Source: Sphingobium sp. AP49
GTDB taxonomy: Bacteria; Pseudomonadota; Alphaproteobacteria; Sphingomonadales; Sphingomonadaceae
Assembly (NCBI RefSeq): GCF_000281715.2
Contig: NZ_CP124576.1
Span: 3,417,501 to 3,481,500, forward strand
Length of the DNA: 64,000 nucleotides
Direction: 5' to 3'
Position 1 is the stretch's first letter; each line of letters begins with the position of its first letter. Under the pieces are notes generated by a model, which did not search any database, was not told the origin of the DNA, and saw only the letters and a list, made by a program, of their open reading frames with translations. The position numbers and the translations under genes are program-made. Positions 1 to 8,915 of this stretch are shown here, in pieces.

Positions 1-2
1 AT

Positions 3-365
3 CCGACACCCGGTCAGCGCATCATCATTGCCGAGCAGGACGGGCGACCGATGGGCTTCACCTGCATCATCGGCGGCGCCGACGAACGCTGGGGCACGCT
101 GGTCGACAATCTCCACGCCCTGCCAGCAGCACGCGGCACGGGGCTTGGCACCGCCCTGCTGGCACGCGGCGCGCAATGGGCGATCGACGGCTGGCCACAG
201 ACCGGCCTGTTCCTCTGGTGCTACAGCGACAACCAGGCCGCACGCGGCTTCTATGCTGCGCGCGGCGGGGTCGAGGTCGAGGATTGGGACAAGCCCGGCC
301 CGGACGGCCGGACCCTGCCGGAAAAGCGCATATATTGGGCTGATCCGGCGATCCTGCTCCGGTAA
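3..365 (+). CDS. GNAT family N-acetyltransferase, C-terminal part (cut by window start)
   Basis: The frame is open from the first bases of the window, so the N-terminus lies outside. The visible part has the acetyl-CoA binding loop signature (L-P-A-A-R-G-T-G-L-G-T-A-L-L) followed by the GNAT helix, and ends with the usual N-Q-A-A-R-G-F-Y segment that packs near the acyl acceptor site. These features mark a GNAT-fold acetyltransferase that moves an acetyl group from acetyl-CoA to an amine. The substrate cannot be read from the sequence. An internal ATG at 51 is not the start, because conserved GNAT strand sequence continues upstream of it in frame. It converges on argB with an 8-base gap. Confidence 0.85.
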   Translation, partial: PTPGQRIIIAEQDGRPMGFTCIIGGADERWGTLVDNLHALPAARGTGLGTALLARGAQWAIDGWPQTGLFLWCYSDNQAARGFYAARGGVEVEDWDKPGPDGRTLPEKRIYWADPAILLR

Positions 366-373
366 ATTCGTGC

Positions 374-1279
374 TTATTTGCGGATCAGCGTGCCCGCACC
401 GCGATCGGTGAAGATTTCCAGCAGCATCGCGTGTGGCACCCGGCCGTCGAGGATGACGGCCGCATCGACGCCGCTTTCGACCGCCTTCACGCAGGTTTCC
501 AGCTTCGGAATCATGCCGCCGGTGATCGTACCATCGACCTGCAGCGCATGGATCGCAGCGGGATCAAGGTCGGTCAGCAATTCCTTGTCCTTGTTGAGCA
601 CACCCGGCACGTCGGTCAGCAGGAAGAAACGCGACGCCTGAAGCTCGGCCGCGATCGCGCCGGCCATGGTGTCGGCATTGACATTATAGGTATGCCCATC
701 GGCGCCGATGCCGACGGGCGCGACCACCGGGATGATGCCGTCCTGCGTCAGCGTGTCGAGGATGCGCCGGTCGACCGAGACCGGATCGCCGACGAAGCCC
801 AGGTCGACATGGCGCTCGATGCCCGAATTGGGATCCGGCGCGCGGCTGTGGCCAACCTTCTCGCACAGCACCAGCCCGCCGTCCTTGCCCGAAATGCCGA
901 CCGCCCGGCCGCCTGCGCCGCTGATCCAGCCGACGATTTCCTTGTTGATCGACCCCGCCAGCACCATTTCGGCGATCTGCGCGGTTTCCTTGTCGGTGAC
1001 GCGCAGGCCGTTCACGAAATGCGATTCGACGCCCAGCTTCTTGAGCATCGCGCCGATCTGCGGCCCGCCGCCATGGACGACGACGACATTGATGCCGACC
1101 GCCTTCATCAGCACGACATCCTCGGCGAAATCGCGTGCCGCCTCCGGATCGCCCATGGCGTGGCCGCCATATTTCACGACGAAGGTCTTGCCCGCATAGC
1201 GCTGCATATAGGGCAGCGCCTCGACAAGGGTTTCGGCCTTCGCGAGGAGCGCGGGATCGGGGGCGTAGTTGCTGGTCAT
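374..1279 (-). CDS. argB: Acetylglutamate kinase
   Basis: ArgB phosphorylates N-acetyl-L-glutamate with ATP, the second step of arginine biosynthesis, in the cytoplasm. The protein carries the amino-acid-kinase fold signatures: V-V-K-Y-G-G-H-A-M near residue 40, the glycine-rich V-V-V-H-G-G-G-P-Q loop near 75, and a C-terminal G-G-M-I-P-K-L nucleotide-binding segment. At 301 residues it has the usual family length. Another in-frame ATG lies four codons upstream at 1291; I chose the start that gives M-T-S-N-Y because it fits the family N-terminus better, although neither has a clear ribosome binding site. It lies about 37 bases downstream of the queuosine transporter gene on the same strand. 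Confidence 0.93.
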   Translation of the reverse strand: MTSNYAPDPALLAKAETLVEALPYMQRYAGKTFVVKYGGHAMGDPEAARDFAEDVVLMKAVGINVVVVHGGGPQIGAMLKKLGVESHFVNGLRVTDKETAQIAEMVLAGSINKEIVGWISGAGGRAVGISGKDGGLVLCEKVGHSRAPDPNSGIERHVDLGFVGDPVSVDRRILDTLTQDGIIPVVAPVGIGADGHTYNVNADTMAGAIAAELQASRFFLLTDVPGVLNKDKELLTDLDPAAIHALQVDGTITGGMIPKLETCVKAVESGVDAAVILDGRVPHAMLLEIFTDRGAGTLIRK

Positions 1280-1316
1280 GCGCGCGCGCATAAGACCATA
1301 TGCGCGCTACGGCAAG

Positions 1317-1949
1317 TTATCGATCGAGGCGACGGCCCAATGCGACCGCTGCGGAGATCAGTGGCGGCACCAGGATGATCGACAGCAGCACCTTGGTAAT
1401 CATCTGCCCGACCATCAGGTCCATGATCGGCCGCTCGCCATAGAAGGAGATGGTGATGAACAGCAGCGTATCGACGATCTGCGATACGACGCTGGCGACC
1501 ATGCCGCGCAGCCAGACCAGACGGCCCTCGCCGCCAGCCAACCGCGAGAAGATGAAGACGTTGAGCGTCTGCGACGTACCATAGGAGATCAGGCCGGCCA
1601 GCATCATCCGCGATCCCTGGCCCACGACGATCGGGAAGGCATCGACGGCGGGCGGATACATGCCCGGATCATGCGGTAGGGCGATGACGATATGGATCAG
1701 CGCCGCCGACACCAGCAGTGGCACGAAGCCCAGGCGCACCAGCGCGGTCGCGGTCTTCTGTCCATGAAGTTCCGATACGGCGCTGGAAATGATGACCAGC
1801 AGCAGGAAGGCAAAAATGCCCGCCTCCACCGCCAGCGGCCCCAGGGCGACCTGTTTCACGCCCAATACGCCGGCCATGCAGACCATGCCGCCATAGAGGA
1901 TGGAAAAGACGAAGAGGGAGCGGGTCAGCGGCGCGGTCGATGAAGTCAT
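1317..1949 (-). CDS. Queuosine precursor transporter (YhhQ/VUT family)
   Basis: This 210-residue integral membrane protein has about six hydrophobic segments and the family hallmarks: an N-terminal V-F-S-I-L-Y-G-G-M helix, an S-E-L-H-G-Q-K-T-A turn and a long S-Y-G-T-S-Q-T-L-N-V-F-I-F segment. YhhQ-family proteins import the tRNA queuosine precursors preQ0/preQ1, so the likely role is salvage for tRNA anticodon modification. I saw no clear preQ1 riboswitch in the short region upstream (1950-2075). Assignment to the family is firm; the exact substrate is inferred. Confidence 0.82.
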   Translation of the reverse strand: MTSSTAPLTRSLFVFSILYGGMVCMAGVLGVKQVALGPLAVEAGIFAFLLLVIISSAVSELHGQKTATALVRLGFVPLLVSAALIHIVIALPHDPGMYPPAVDAFPIVVGQGSRMMLAGLISYGTSQTLNVFIFSRLAGGEGRLVWLRGMVASVVSQIVDTLLFITISFYGERPIMDLMVGQMITKVLLSIILVPPLISAAVALGRRLDR

Positions 1950-2075
1950 CGACAGCCCTTACCGGGATTTGTCACGCGGGGGAAGATGGTGACGAACCTG
2001 CGCGGTGCGATCGGCCGTCGGCCCAACTCTGTCCTGCAGGCCGCCGCCCTTGCCACCCCCCGGCAGCGGCGTTTC

Positions 2076-2768
2076 CTATGCGCTCAGGATGAACTCCACC
2101 CCGGCCATCGCGTGGATTTCGGTGCAGTCATAGATCGGCAGGACGTTCGCCTTCACGTCGACGATCATTTCCAGTTCGGTGCAGGCCAGCACCACCGCCT
2201 GAACATCCTCCTTGGCGATGTCGGTCAGTTCCGACTTCATGAAGCGTTCGGAATCGCGGTTGATCTTGCCCACGGTCAGTTCGTCATAGACGATCCGGTC
2301 GATCCGCTCGGCCAGCGCAATATCGGCCGGCAGCAGCGACACGCCGTGCGACACCAGCCGCTGGCGATAATATTTCTCGGTCATCACGTTGCGCGTGCCG
2401 ATCAGCGCGGCGCGGTCGATATGATCGGCCTTCATCCGCGTGCCGACGACATCGGCGATATGGACGATGGGAATGGCGACGCTCGCCTGGATCCGGTCAT
2501 AGATGCGGTGCATGCTATTGGCACAGATCAGCAGCGCTTCTGCCCCGCCCTGCTCCAGCCGCTGGGCCGCGCCGATCAGATGACCGGACGCACAATCCCA
2601 ATCTTCCTGCGTGACGCAGCCGGATACCTGCGCAAAATCCAGGCTTTCGATCAGCAGCGGCGCGCTGTGCTGGCCACCCTTGGCCCGGTGGATCGCCTGG
2701 TTGATAATCTCATAATAGCGGGCGGTGGACGTCCAGCTGAGACCACCAATCAGACCGAGTTTGCGCAT
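2076..2768 (-). CDS. Aspartate/glutamate racemase family protein
   Basis: A 230-residue protein starting M-R-K-L-G-L-I-G-G-L-S-W, the typical opening of YgeA-like amino-acid racemases. Two cysteine motifs expected of the cofactor-independent racemase fold are present: L-I-C-A-N-S-M-H near residue 85 and V-L-A-C-T-E-L near 195. The two thiols act as the acid/base pair that inverts the alpha carbon. The start at 2768 is supported by GGGAG five bases upstream; a longer reading to 2855 has no family similarity. It lies downstream of pntB on the same strand. Substrate (Asp, Glu or another amino acid) is not resolvable. Confidence 0.82.
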   Translation of the reverse strand: MRKLGLIGGLSWTSTARYYEIINQAIHRAKGGQHSAPLLIESLDFAQVSGCVTQEDWDCASGHLIGAAQRLEQGGAEALLICANSMHRIYDRIQASVAIPIVHIADVVGTRMKADHIDRAALIGTRNVMTEKYYRQRLVSHGVSLLPADIALAERIDRIVYDELTVGKINRDSERFMKSELTDIAKEDVQAVVLACTELEMIVDVKANVLPIYDCTEIHAMAGVEFILSA

Positions 2769-2922
2769 GTCGCTCCCAATATGGGGGCGCCTGTCCGGCC
2801 CCGTGCGGGCCGGGCATGTCAGTGCCCCGTCCCTTCTTTTACGGAAGATGCGCACTTCGACAAGCCGGGACGATCCACCCGCCCCGTCGACGGGGCGATC
2901 CGACGCGGGTGGATCGGCTTGC

Positions 2923-4347
2923 TCAGTGGGCCAGCGCCTTGACGATCTCCTCGACCATCTTCTTCGCGTCGGCCAGCAGCATCATGGTATTGTCCATGTA
3001 GAAGACCTCATTGTCGACGCCGGCATAGCCCGCCCCGCCCATGGAGCGCTTCACGAACAGCACCGACTTGGCGTTGGCGACGTCCAGGATCGGCATGCCA
3101 TAGATGGGCGACGTCTTGTCGGTCTTGGCCGCCGGATTGGTCACGTCGTTGGCGCCGATGACGAAGGCGACGTCGGCCTGCCCGAACTCGCTGTTGATGT
3201 CCTCCAGCTCGAACACCTCGTCATAGGGGACGTTCGCCTCGGCCAGCAGCACGTTCATATGGCCGGGCATGCGCCCTGCGACCGGGTGGATCGCATATTT
3301 GACGTTGACGCCTTCCTTCTTGAGCAGGTCGGCCATCTCGCGCAACGCATGCTGCGCCTGGCTGACCGCCATGCCATAGCCCGGCACGATGATGACACTG
3401 TCCGCCTGGCTCATCAGGAAGGCCGCATCCTCGGCGCTGCCGCGCTTATAGGGGCGGTCGACCGCCGCCGCACCGCCGCCCGACGGGCCGGCTTCCGCAC
3501 CAAAGCCGCCGGCGATCACGCTGATGAAGCTGCGGTTCATCGCCTTGCACATGATGTAGGACAGGATCGCACCGGACGAACCCACCAGCGCGCCGGTAAT
3601 GATCATCGCGCTGTTGCCCAGGGTGAACCCCATCGCCGCCGCGGCCCAGCCCGAATAGCTGTTCAGCATCGACACCACGACCGGCATGTCCGCGCCGCCG
3701 ATCGGAATGATCAGCAGGAAGCCGATGGCGAAGCTCAGCGCCGTCACGGTCCAGAACACCCATGGACTCTGGTCGGTCACGAAATAGGCGATCAGGCCCA
3801 GGATCGCGGCCAGCGTGGCGAGGTTGATGACATGGCGGCCCGGCAGCATGATCGGCTTGCCCGACATGTTGCCGTTGAGCTTGAGGAAGGCGATGACCGA
3901 TCCGGAGAAGGTGATCGCGCCGATCGCGACGCCCAGCCCCATTTCGATCCGGCTGGCATTGTGGATTTCGCCGGTGACGGCATCCAGAATGCCGAAGGCA
4001 CCGGGATTGAGATAGGCGGCCGCCCCTACCAGCACGGCGGCAAGACCCACCAGCGAGTGGAAGGCAGCGACCAGCTGCGGCATGTCGGTCATCGCGATCC
4101 GCCGCGCGATGATGAAGCCGATGCCGCCGCCAATGACGATCGCGCCCAAAATCTCGGGCAGGCTCAGCACATCATGGGTATAAAGGGTGGTGGCGACCGC
4201 AATCGCCATGCCGACCATGCCCATGCGGTTGCCCCGCCGGCTGGTCGACGGGCTCGACAGGCCGCGCAGCGCCAGGATGAAGAGGACGCCGGAAACCAGA
4301 TAAGCCAGGCTGATGCCCCAGGGGATCTGTGCGATCTCGTGCATCAT
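2923..4347 (-). CDS. pntB: NAD(P) transhydrogenase subunit beta
   Basis: PntB is the membrane and NADP(H)-binding subunit of proton-translocating transhydrogenase, which makes NADPH from NADH using the proton gradient. The 474-residue protein has about eight to nine transmembrane helices in the first 270 residues and then the soluble dIII domain, with V-P-G-Y-G-M-A-V near residue 310 and the V-I-G-A-N-D-V-T-N-P-A motif near 400 that binds NADP. The start is ATG at 4347, overlapping the pntA2 stop as ATGA, with AAGGAG upstream. The longer open frame reaching 4590 is only an overlap with pntA2. It is the last gene of the pnt operon. Confidence 0.94.
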   Translation of the reverse strand: MMHEIAQIPWGISLAYLVSGVLFILALRGLSSPSTSRRGNRMGMVGMAIAVATTLYTHDVLSLPEILGAIVIGGGIGFIIARRIAMTDMPQLVAAFHSLVGLAAVLVGAAAYLNPGAFGILDAVTGEIHNASRIEMGLGVAIGAITFSGSVIAFLKLNGNMSGKPIMLPGRHVINLATLAAILGLIAYFVTDQSPWVFWTVTALSFAIGFLLIIPIGGADMPVVVSMLNSYSGWAAAAMGFTLGNSAMIITGALVGSSGAILSYIMCKAMNRSFISVIAGGFGAEAGPSGGGAAAVDRPYKRGSAEDAAFLMSQADSVIIVPGYGMAVSQAQHALREMADLLKKEGVNVKYAIHPVAGRMPGHMNVLLAEANVPYDEVFELEDINSEFGQADVAFVIGANDVTNPAAKTDKTSPIYGMPILDVANAKSVLFVKRSMGGAGYAGVDNEVFYMDNTMMLLADAKKMVEEIVKALAH

Positions 4348-4631
4348 TTGCGCTCCTTCTTCTTGTACATCGCCAGCATGCGTTCGGTGACCGCGAAGCC
4401 GCCGAAGATGTTGACCGATGCAAAGACGACCGCGAGCAGGCCGAGACATTTGGCCGCTAGGCTGCCGGCCTCCGCCGACGCGACCAGCGCGCCGACGATG
4501 ATGACCGACGAAATGGCGTTGGTAACCGCCATCAGCGGCGTATGCAGCGCCGGGGTCACCGACCAGACGACATAATAGCCGACAAAGCATGCCAGCACGA
4601 AAATCGACAGGATGGAAATAAAGTCCATCAT
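4344..4631 (-). CDS. pntA2: NAD(P) transhydrogenase subunit alpha 2 (membrane part)
   Basis: This 95-residue protein contains three to four hydrophobic helices and the signature V-V-W-S-V-T-P-A-L-H-T-P-L-M of the small membrane segment that forms the C-terminal part of PntA in E. coli. In many alphaproteobacteria, as here, PntA is split into a soluble alpha-1 and this alpha-2. It begins M-M-D-F-I-S, with GGGAG and AGGA just upstream; the second Met (4628) is an equally good start. It ends in the lysine-rich tail M-Y-K-K-K-E-R-K and overlaps pntB by four bases, which suggests translational coupling. Confidence 0.92.
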   Translation of the reverse strand: MMDFISILSIFVLACFVGYYVVWSVTPALHTPLMAVTNAISSVIIVGALVASAEAGSLAAKCLGLLAVVFASVNIFGGFAVTERMLAMYKKKERK

Positions 4632-4721
4632 TCCTACTCCCTGTTCGCCCCGGAGCATCGCTCGCGCGGCGTGTGCGCCATTCGCGCCCGGTCTTTCAGC
4701 CAGGCGCGCAGCGATATGCGT

Positions 4722-5843
4722 TCAGCCCAGCAGCCGTTCGTTGACGACCTTGCCCCCCTGGGTCAGGCGGATGGCGCTTCCGATTTCCTCGTCCAGCACC
4801 GGCGCATTCTTCTCCTTGTCCCAGAAGGCGGACAGGAAATTATAGAGATTGCGCGAGAACAAGGCAGAGGTGTCGGCCGCGATGCGCGAAGGCACGTTGC
4901 GATGGCCCACGATCTTGACGCCGTGGCGCTCGACCACTTCGCCCGCGACCGCGCCCTCGACATTGCCGCCCTGTTCGACCGCCAGGTCGACGATCACGCT
5001 GCCCGGCTTCATCGATGCGATCTGCGCGTCGCTGATCAGGCGCGGCGCGGGCCGGCCGGGGATCAGCGCCGTGGTGATGACGATGTCCTGCTTGGCGATG
5101 TGCGACGAGACCAGCTCGGCCTGAGCCGCCTTATATTCGTCCGACATTTCCGTGGCATAGCCACCGGTCCCTTCGCCCTCGATGCCGGCCACCTTCTCCA
5201 CGAAGATCGCCTTGGCGCCGAGCGATTCGATCTGCTCCTTGGTCGCGGCGCGTACGTCGGTGGCGCTGACCTGCGCGCCCAGGCGCCGCGCCGTGGCGAT
5301 CGCCTGAAGCCCGGCGACGCCCACGCCCATGACGAAGCATTTGGCAGCCGACACAGTGCCCGCCGCCGTCATCATCATCGGGAAGGCGCGGTCATATTCG
5401 GCAGCCGCATCCAGCACCGCCTTGTAGCCCGACAGGTTCGACTGGGACGAAAGAATGTCCATCGACTGGGCGCGGGTGATGCGCGGCATGAATTCCATCG
5501 CCAGCGCCTCATAGCCGCCCGCCGCATAGGCATCGACCCGTGCCCGCTCGCCGAACGGGTTTAGCCCCGCGACGATCCAGGCACCGGCAGCCGCACCGCC
5601 CAGGCTTTCTGGGTCCGGCCCCTGAACGCCCAGCAGGATATCGGCGCCGGCCAGCGTCGCGGCACGATCGCCAACGCTGGCACCGGCGGCGGCATAGGCA
5701 TCGTCGGCAATCGATGCCGCCAAGCCCGCGCCGCCCTCAACCGCAACGGTCGCGCCCAGCGCAATGAATTTTTTCACCGTCTCGGGCGTACCGGCCACGC
5801 GCCGTTCGCCCGCCGCCTGTTCCTTCAATATCGCAATTTTCAT
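4722..5843 (-). CDS. pntA1: NAD(P) transhydrogenase subunit alpha 1 (NAD-binding)
   Basis: PntA1 is the soluble NAD(H)-binding domain (dI) of the proton-translocating transhydrogenase. The 373-residue protein starts M-K-I-A-I-L-K-E and has the alanine dehydrogenase/PNT N-terminal pattern, including R-R-V-A-G-T-P-E-T-V. The Rossmann segment is near residue 170 (V-M-G-V-G-V-A-G-L-Q-A-I), and the characteristic S-V-I-V-D-L-A-V-E-Q-G-G-N-V-E motif lies near 300. The start at 5843 is preceded by AGGAGGGG. It is followed after a 90-base gap by pntA2 and preceded by the small oxidase subunit. Confidence 0.94.
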   Translation of the reverse strand: MKIAILKEQAAGERRVAGTPETVKKFIALGATVAVEGGAGLAASIADDAYAAAGASVGDRAATLAGADILLGVQGPDPESLGGAAAGAWIVAGLNPFGERARVDAYAAGGYEALAMEFMPRITRAQSMDILSSQSNLSGYKAVLDAAAEYDRAFPMMMTAAGTVSAAKCFVMGVGVAGLQAIATARRLGAQVSATDVRAATKEQIESLGAKAIFVEKVAGIEGEGTGGYATEMSDEYKAAQAELVSSHIAKQDIVITTALIPGRPAPRLISDAQIASMKPGSVIVDLAVEQGGNVEGAVAGEVVERHGVKIVGHRNVPSRIAADTSALFSRNLYNFLSAFWDKEKNAPVLDEEIGSAIRLTQGGKVVNERLLG

Positions 5844-5878
5844 TATATCGGCATCCCCTCCTATGGCTTTGGTCTGGC

Positions 5879-6004
5879 TCAGCTGGAGATCAGCAGCACG
5901 ACGATCGCGGCGAGGATCACACAGGCGATGGTGCCCCATTTCACCAGACCGACAAACCCTTCATAGGTCTGGGTCGCGCTCTTCATATTTCCGTCCGAAG
6001 CCAT
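5879..6004 (-). CDS. aa3-type cytochrome c oxidase subunit IV (small)
   Basis: A 41-residue single-helix protein: a short polar N-terminus containing A-T-Q-T-Y-E-G-F, then one hydrophobic helix of about 22 residues to the C-terminus. This is the pattern of the small bacterial aa3-oxidase subunit IV family, a lipid-facing accessory helix of the terminal oxidase. ATG 6004 is seven bases after AGGGG; an ATG at 6010 would be too close to that site. It stands at the head of the pntA1-pntA2-pntB operon, 35 bases upstream of pntA1, a common alphaproteobacterial arrangement that puts an oxidase helper with the transhydrogenase. Confidence 0.85.
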   Translation of the reverse strand: MASDGNMKSATQTYEGFVGLVKWGTIACVILAAIVVLLISS

Positions 6005-6158
6005 ATCCATTCCCCTAGTTCTTACATCGTTGTGCAACCTCTTATCCTGTCCCCCCACCCCCCTCAAGCCGTAGGGTCACAAGAAAATCTTTAGAGGTTA
6101 AGGGCGCCTTTACCCCCTGCGGTTACCGTGATGGTCCAGTTACACAAGAGGGGTCCAG

Positions 6159-7604
6159 ATGGCGCGCGACGGCGTTCCGATGCTGATGTTGATCGATGAC
6201 GAGCCTGCGCAGCGACGCCTGGTGGCGGCGCTTGCGGCGCGTGCGGGCTGGCGTACCCTGTTCGCCAATGATGGAGAAACCGCGCTCGCGATGCTGGGCA
6301 CGCAGGACGGCATGCTGCTCGATGCGGTATTGCTGGACCAGTGGAGCCCGGAATTCGACCCGGCCGATCTGATCCGCGATATCCATTCCCAACGCCCCAC
6401 CCTTCCCATCCTGGTTCTGACCGCGCATAATAATGTCGCGGTGGCCGTCGATGCGATGCGGGCCGGCGCCACCGACTATTTGTCCAAGCCGATCGCACCC
6501 GAGCGACTGCTCGCCGCGCTCAATGCAACGGTGGAGGGCAGCGGACATGGCGAGTTGCGCCCCCTCACGGAAAAGATCACCGCCCCCCTCGCCTTCGAGG
6601 ATGTGGTCGGTTCCGCTCCCCAATTCCGTGCCGCGCTCGCGGTTGCCGCCAAAGCCGCCCGTGCCCGCGTCCCCGTGCTGATCGAAGGCGAAAGCGGCGT
6701 AGGCAAGGATGTGATCGCGCGCGCGATCCACACCGCCTCTCCCCGCCACAAGCAGGCAATGGTGACGGTCAATTGCGGCGCGATCCCCGCCAATCTGGTC
6801 GAATCCGAACTGTTCGGTCATGAACGGGGCGCCTTCACCGGTGCATTCGACCGGCATATCGGCAAGTTCATGAGCGCCGACATGGGCACCATTTTCCTGG
6901 ATGAGATCAGCGAAATGCCGCTCGATGCCCAGGTAAAACTGCTGCGTGTGCTACAGGATGGCGAGGTTCAACCGATCGGTGCGCGCCGTCCCGTTCATGT
7001 CGACGTCCGCGTCATCGCCGCGACCAACAAGAAATTGTCGGAGGAAATCGAGGCCGGGCGTTTCCGCGAGGATCTCTATTATCGCCTCAATGTCGTCCAG
7101 TTGACCGTGCCGCCGCTGCGGGAACGCATGGGCGACATTCCGGCGCTCTGCCGCCATCTCCTGGCACGGATCGCCGCCCAGCCGGGGCTGCGCGGCCTCG
7201 GCCTTACCGACGATGCGCTGGCCCTGCTGATGCAGCATGACTGGCCGGGCAACGTGCGCCAGTTGCAAAATGCCCTGTTCCGCGCTGCGGTACTGTGTGA
7301 CGGCGATGCCCTGACACCGCATGATTTCCCTCAGATTGCCGCGCACCTGACCCGGCGCACCCAATCCGGCGCTACCGCGCTGCGACCGCGCCTGGCGACC
7401 ATCTCCCATCGGGACGGTGCAGGCATCACCCTGTTCGAGGGCGACGGCCATGTCCGCCAGCTCGCCGAGATCGAGGCCGATGTGATTCGCCTGGCCATCG
7501 GCCATTATCGCGGACGCATGACCGAAGTCGCGCGGCGGCTGGGGATCGGCCGCTCGACCCTGTATCGCAAGCTGGCCGAACTGGGTATCGACAGCGCGGC
7601 CTGA
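6159..7604 (+). CDS. Sigma-54-dependent response regulator (NtrC-like)
   Basis: Three domains are visible in 481 residues. A receiver domain (1-120) has the acidic pair D-D-E near residue 13, a probable phospho-acceptor Asp near 60 and a Lys in L-S-K-P-I. The AAA+ ATPase has Walker A G-E-S-G-V-G-K-D near 175, the sigma-54-contacting loop G-A-F-T-G-A near 224 and Walker B I-F-L-D-E-I. A Fis-type helix-turn-helix lies at the C-terminus (R-R-L-G-I-G-R-S-T-L-Y-R-K). It should activate RNA polymerase carrying RpoN. The start follows an AGAGGGG site. No histidine kinase is adjacent, so partner and targets are unknown. Confidence 0.93.
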   Translation: MARDGVPMLMLIDDEPAQRRLVAALAARAGWRTLFANDGETALAMLGTQDGMLLDAVLLDQWSPEFDPADLIRDIHSQRPTLPILVLTAHNNVAVAVDAMRAGATDYLSKPIAPERLLAALNATVEGSGHGELRPLTEKITAPLAFEDVVGSAPQFRAALAVAAKAARARVPVLIEGESGVGKDVIARAIHTASPRHKQAMVTVNCGAIPANLVESELFGHERGAFTGAFDRHIGKFMSADMGTIFLDEISEMPLDAQVKLLRVLQDGEVQPIGARRPVHVDVRVIAATNKKLSEEIEAGRFREDLYYRLNVVQLTVPPLRERMGDIPALCRHLLARIAAQPGLRGLGLTDDALALLMQHDWPGNVRQLQNALFRAAVLCDGDALTPHDFPQIAAHLTRRTQSGATALRPRLATISHRDGAGITLFEGDGHVRQLAEIEADVIRLAIGHYRGRMTEVARRLGIGRSTLYRKLAELGIDSAA

Positions 7605-7702
7605 GGCGAAGCGTGGCGACCCGAAGCCCGGTGCCGGGGCATATTGTCGCGGCACGCCGCTACGACGTTGAATTATCGCCGCGCCTATGCTTTGGAACAG
7701 GC

Positions 7703-8338
7703 ATGAGAACGTCCCTTCCACTCGCCTGCTCCGCTCTTTTTCTGCTGGCCGCCTGCGGCCGCGCCGAACCTGTCGCGGACATGCCGACCCAGGAGGAGCT
7801 GGCCGCCGCCGCCAATGCCGCTGCTGCCAATGCGCTCGCCAATTCGGAAAAGGCGGATGAAGCCGATACGCGCAACTATGTGAATATCGAACATGGTTTT
7901 TCCGTCACCATGCCCGAAGGCTGGGTGAAGGATGACACGGCCAGCACCGCCGACGGCGCGGTCTATCAGGACCCCGGCGCGGGTGCGGATGTGCGCGTCT
8001 TCTGGCAGAAGAACGACCAGGACCAGACGCTGCAGCAGATCGTGGAAGCCCTTTCCAACGGATCGGAAGGCGTGGATGGCGATTTCATCGGCGACAATGA
8101 ATATCGTGGCACCGCCAATGACGGCGAAGGCAATAATGTGGCGGTGCGCCTGTTCCGGCAAGCCGATGGGACGATCGTTACCGCCACCTTCGTCTATCCC
8201 GAAATGCTGAGCGAACAATATCAGCCGATCGCGTCAAAGGTGCTTGAAAGCCTGCGCGTCTTTGCGCCCAAGGCGCAGACGCCGGATGGGAAGGCTGCGG
8301 CCGTCACGCCGTTGCCGGCCGGCAACGCGGCGAACTGA
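7703..8338 (+). CDS. Lipoprotein with PsbP/DUF1795-like fold, function unknown
   Basis: The 211-residue protein starts with a signal peptide ending in the lipobox L-A-A-C (Cys at about residue 18), so it should be lipid-anchored in the envelope. After an Ala-rich linker the body reads G-F-S-V-T-M-P-E-G-W, a pattern of PsbP/DUF1795-type domains that open with 'f-s-l-x-x-P-x-x-W'. It ends in an Ala/Pro-rich tail. I chose the ATG at 7703 because it places the signal peptide at the N-terminus; the frame opens further upstream at 7613 without a signal. The specific function is unknown. Confidence 0.72.
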   Translation: MRTSLPLACSALFLLAACGRAEPVADMPTQEELAAAANAAAANALANSEKADEADTRNYVNIEHGFSVTMPEGWVKDDTASTADGAVYQDPGAGADVRVFWQKNDQDQTLQQIVEALSNGSEGVDGDFIGDNEYRGTANDGEGNNVAVRLFRQADGTIVTATFVYPEMLSEQYQPIASKVLESLRVFAPKAQTPDGKAAAVTPLPAGNAAN

Positions 8339-8413
8339 TACGCGCTTCTGCCCAACCGCGTTCCTGATGGCCCATGCCGGCTGCGACATGGACATGCCCG
8401 GGATGATCGCCGC

Positions 8414-8911
8414 GTGCCCCTGATCCAGCCTTTCGCCCCCGCCGATCAGGGGGATATTCTCGCGCTCATTCTTGGCATCCAGCGCAACGAATATGGCATC
8501 GCCATCACCGCTGCGGATCAGCCCGATCTGACCAGCATCAAAGATTTCTACCTCCCCGGCGCGGGCGGCTTCTGGGTCGCGCGCGATGGCAGTCAACTTG
8601 TCGGCACCATCGCACTCAAGGATATCGGCAGTGGTGCGGGCGCATTGCGCAAGATGTTCGTGGCGCCCAGCCATCGGGGCCGTGCAGCCGGCGTTGCCCA
8701 GGCGCTGCTCGACCAGCTACTGGATACGGCCCGCAATCGCGGCCTGGCGCATATCTATCTCGGCACCACCGCGCGCTTCCTGGCGGCGCACCGCTTCTAT
8801 GAGAAGAACGGCTTCGCACTCGTCGCCGTGGACGATCTGCCGGACACTTTTCCCCGCATGGCGGTGGACAGCCGCTTCTACCGGCGCTCAATCAGTCAAC
8901 CGGGAAGCTGA
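8414..8911 (+). CDS. GNAT family N-acetyltransferase
   Basis: A complete 165-residue GNAT protein. The acetyl-CoA loop is M-F-V-A-P-S-H-R-G-R-A-A-G-V-A near residue 80, and the C-terminal part has the usual A-A-H-R-F-Y-E-K-N-G-F segment. The predicted reaction is acetyl transfer from acetyl-CoA to an unknown acceptor. The start codon is GTG (8414), with a weak GGGATGA upstream; no ATG in frame fits better. The gene converges on the TPR gene with only a four-base gap, so the two share their 3' end region. Confidence 0.85.
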   Translation: MPLIQPFAPADQGDILALILGIQRNEYGIAITAADQPDLTSIKDFYLPGAGGFWVARDGSQLVGTIALKDIGSGAGALRKMFVAPSHRGRAAGVAQALLDQLLDTARNRGLAHIYLGTTARFLAAHRFYEKNGFALVAVDDLPDTFPRMAVDSRFYRRSISQPGS

Positions 8912-8915
8912 CGGC

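Noticed and set aside
2725..4575. A 616-codon plus-strand frame
   Set aside because: It is antisense to pntB/pntA2; His/Arg/Asp-rich shadow sequence with no family.
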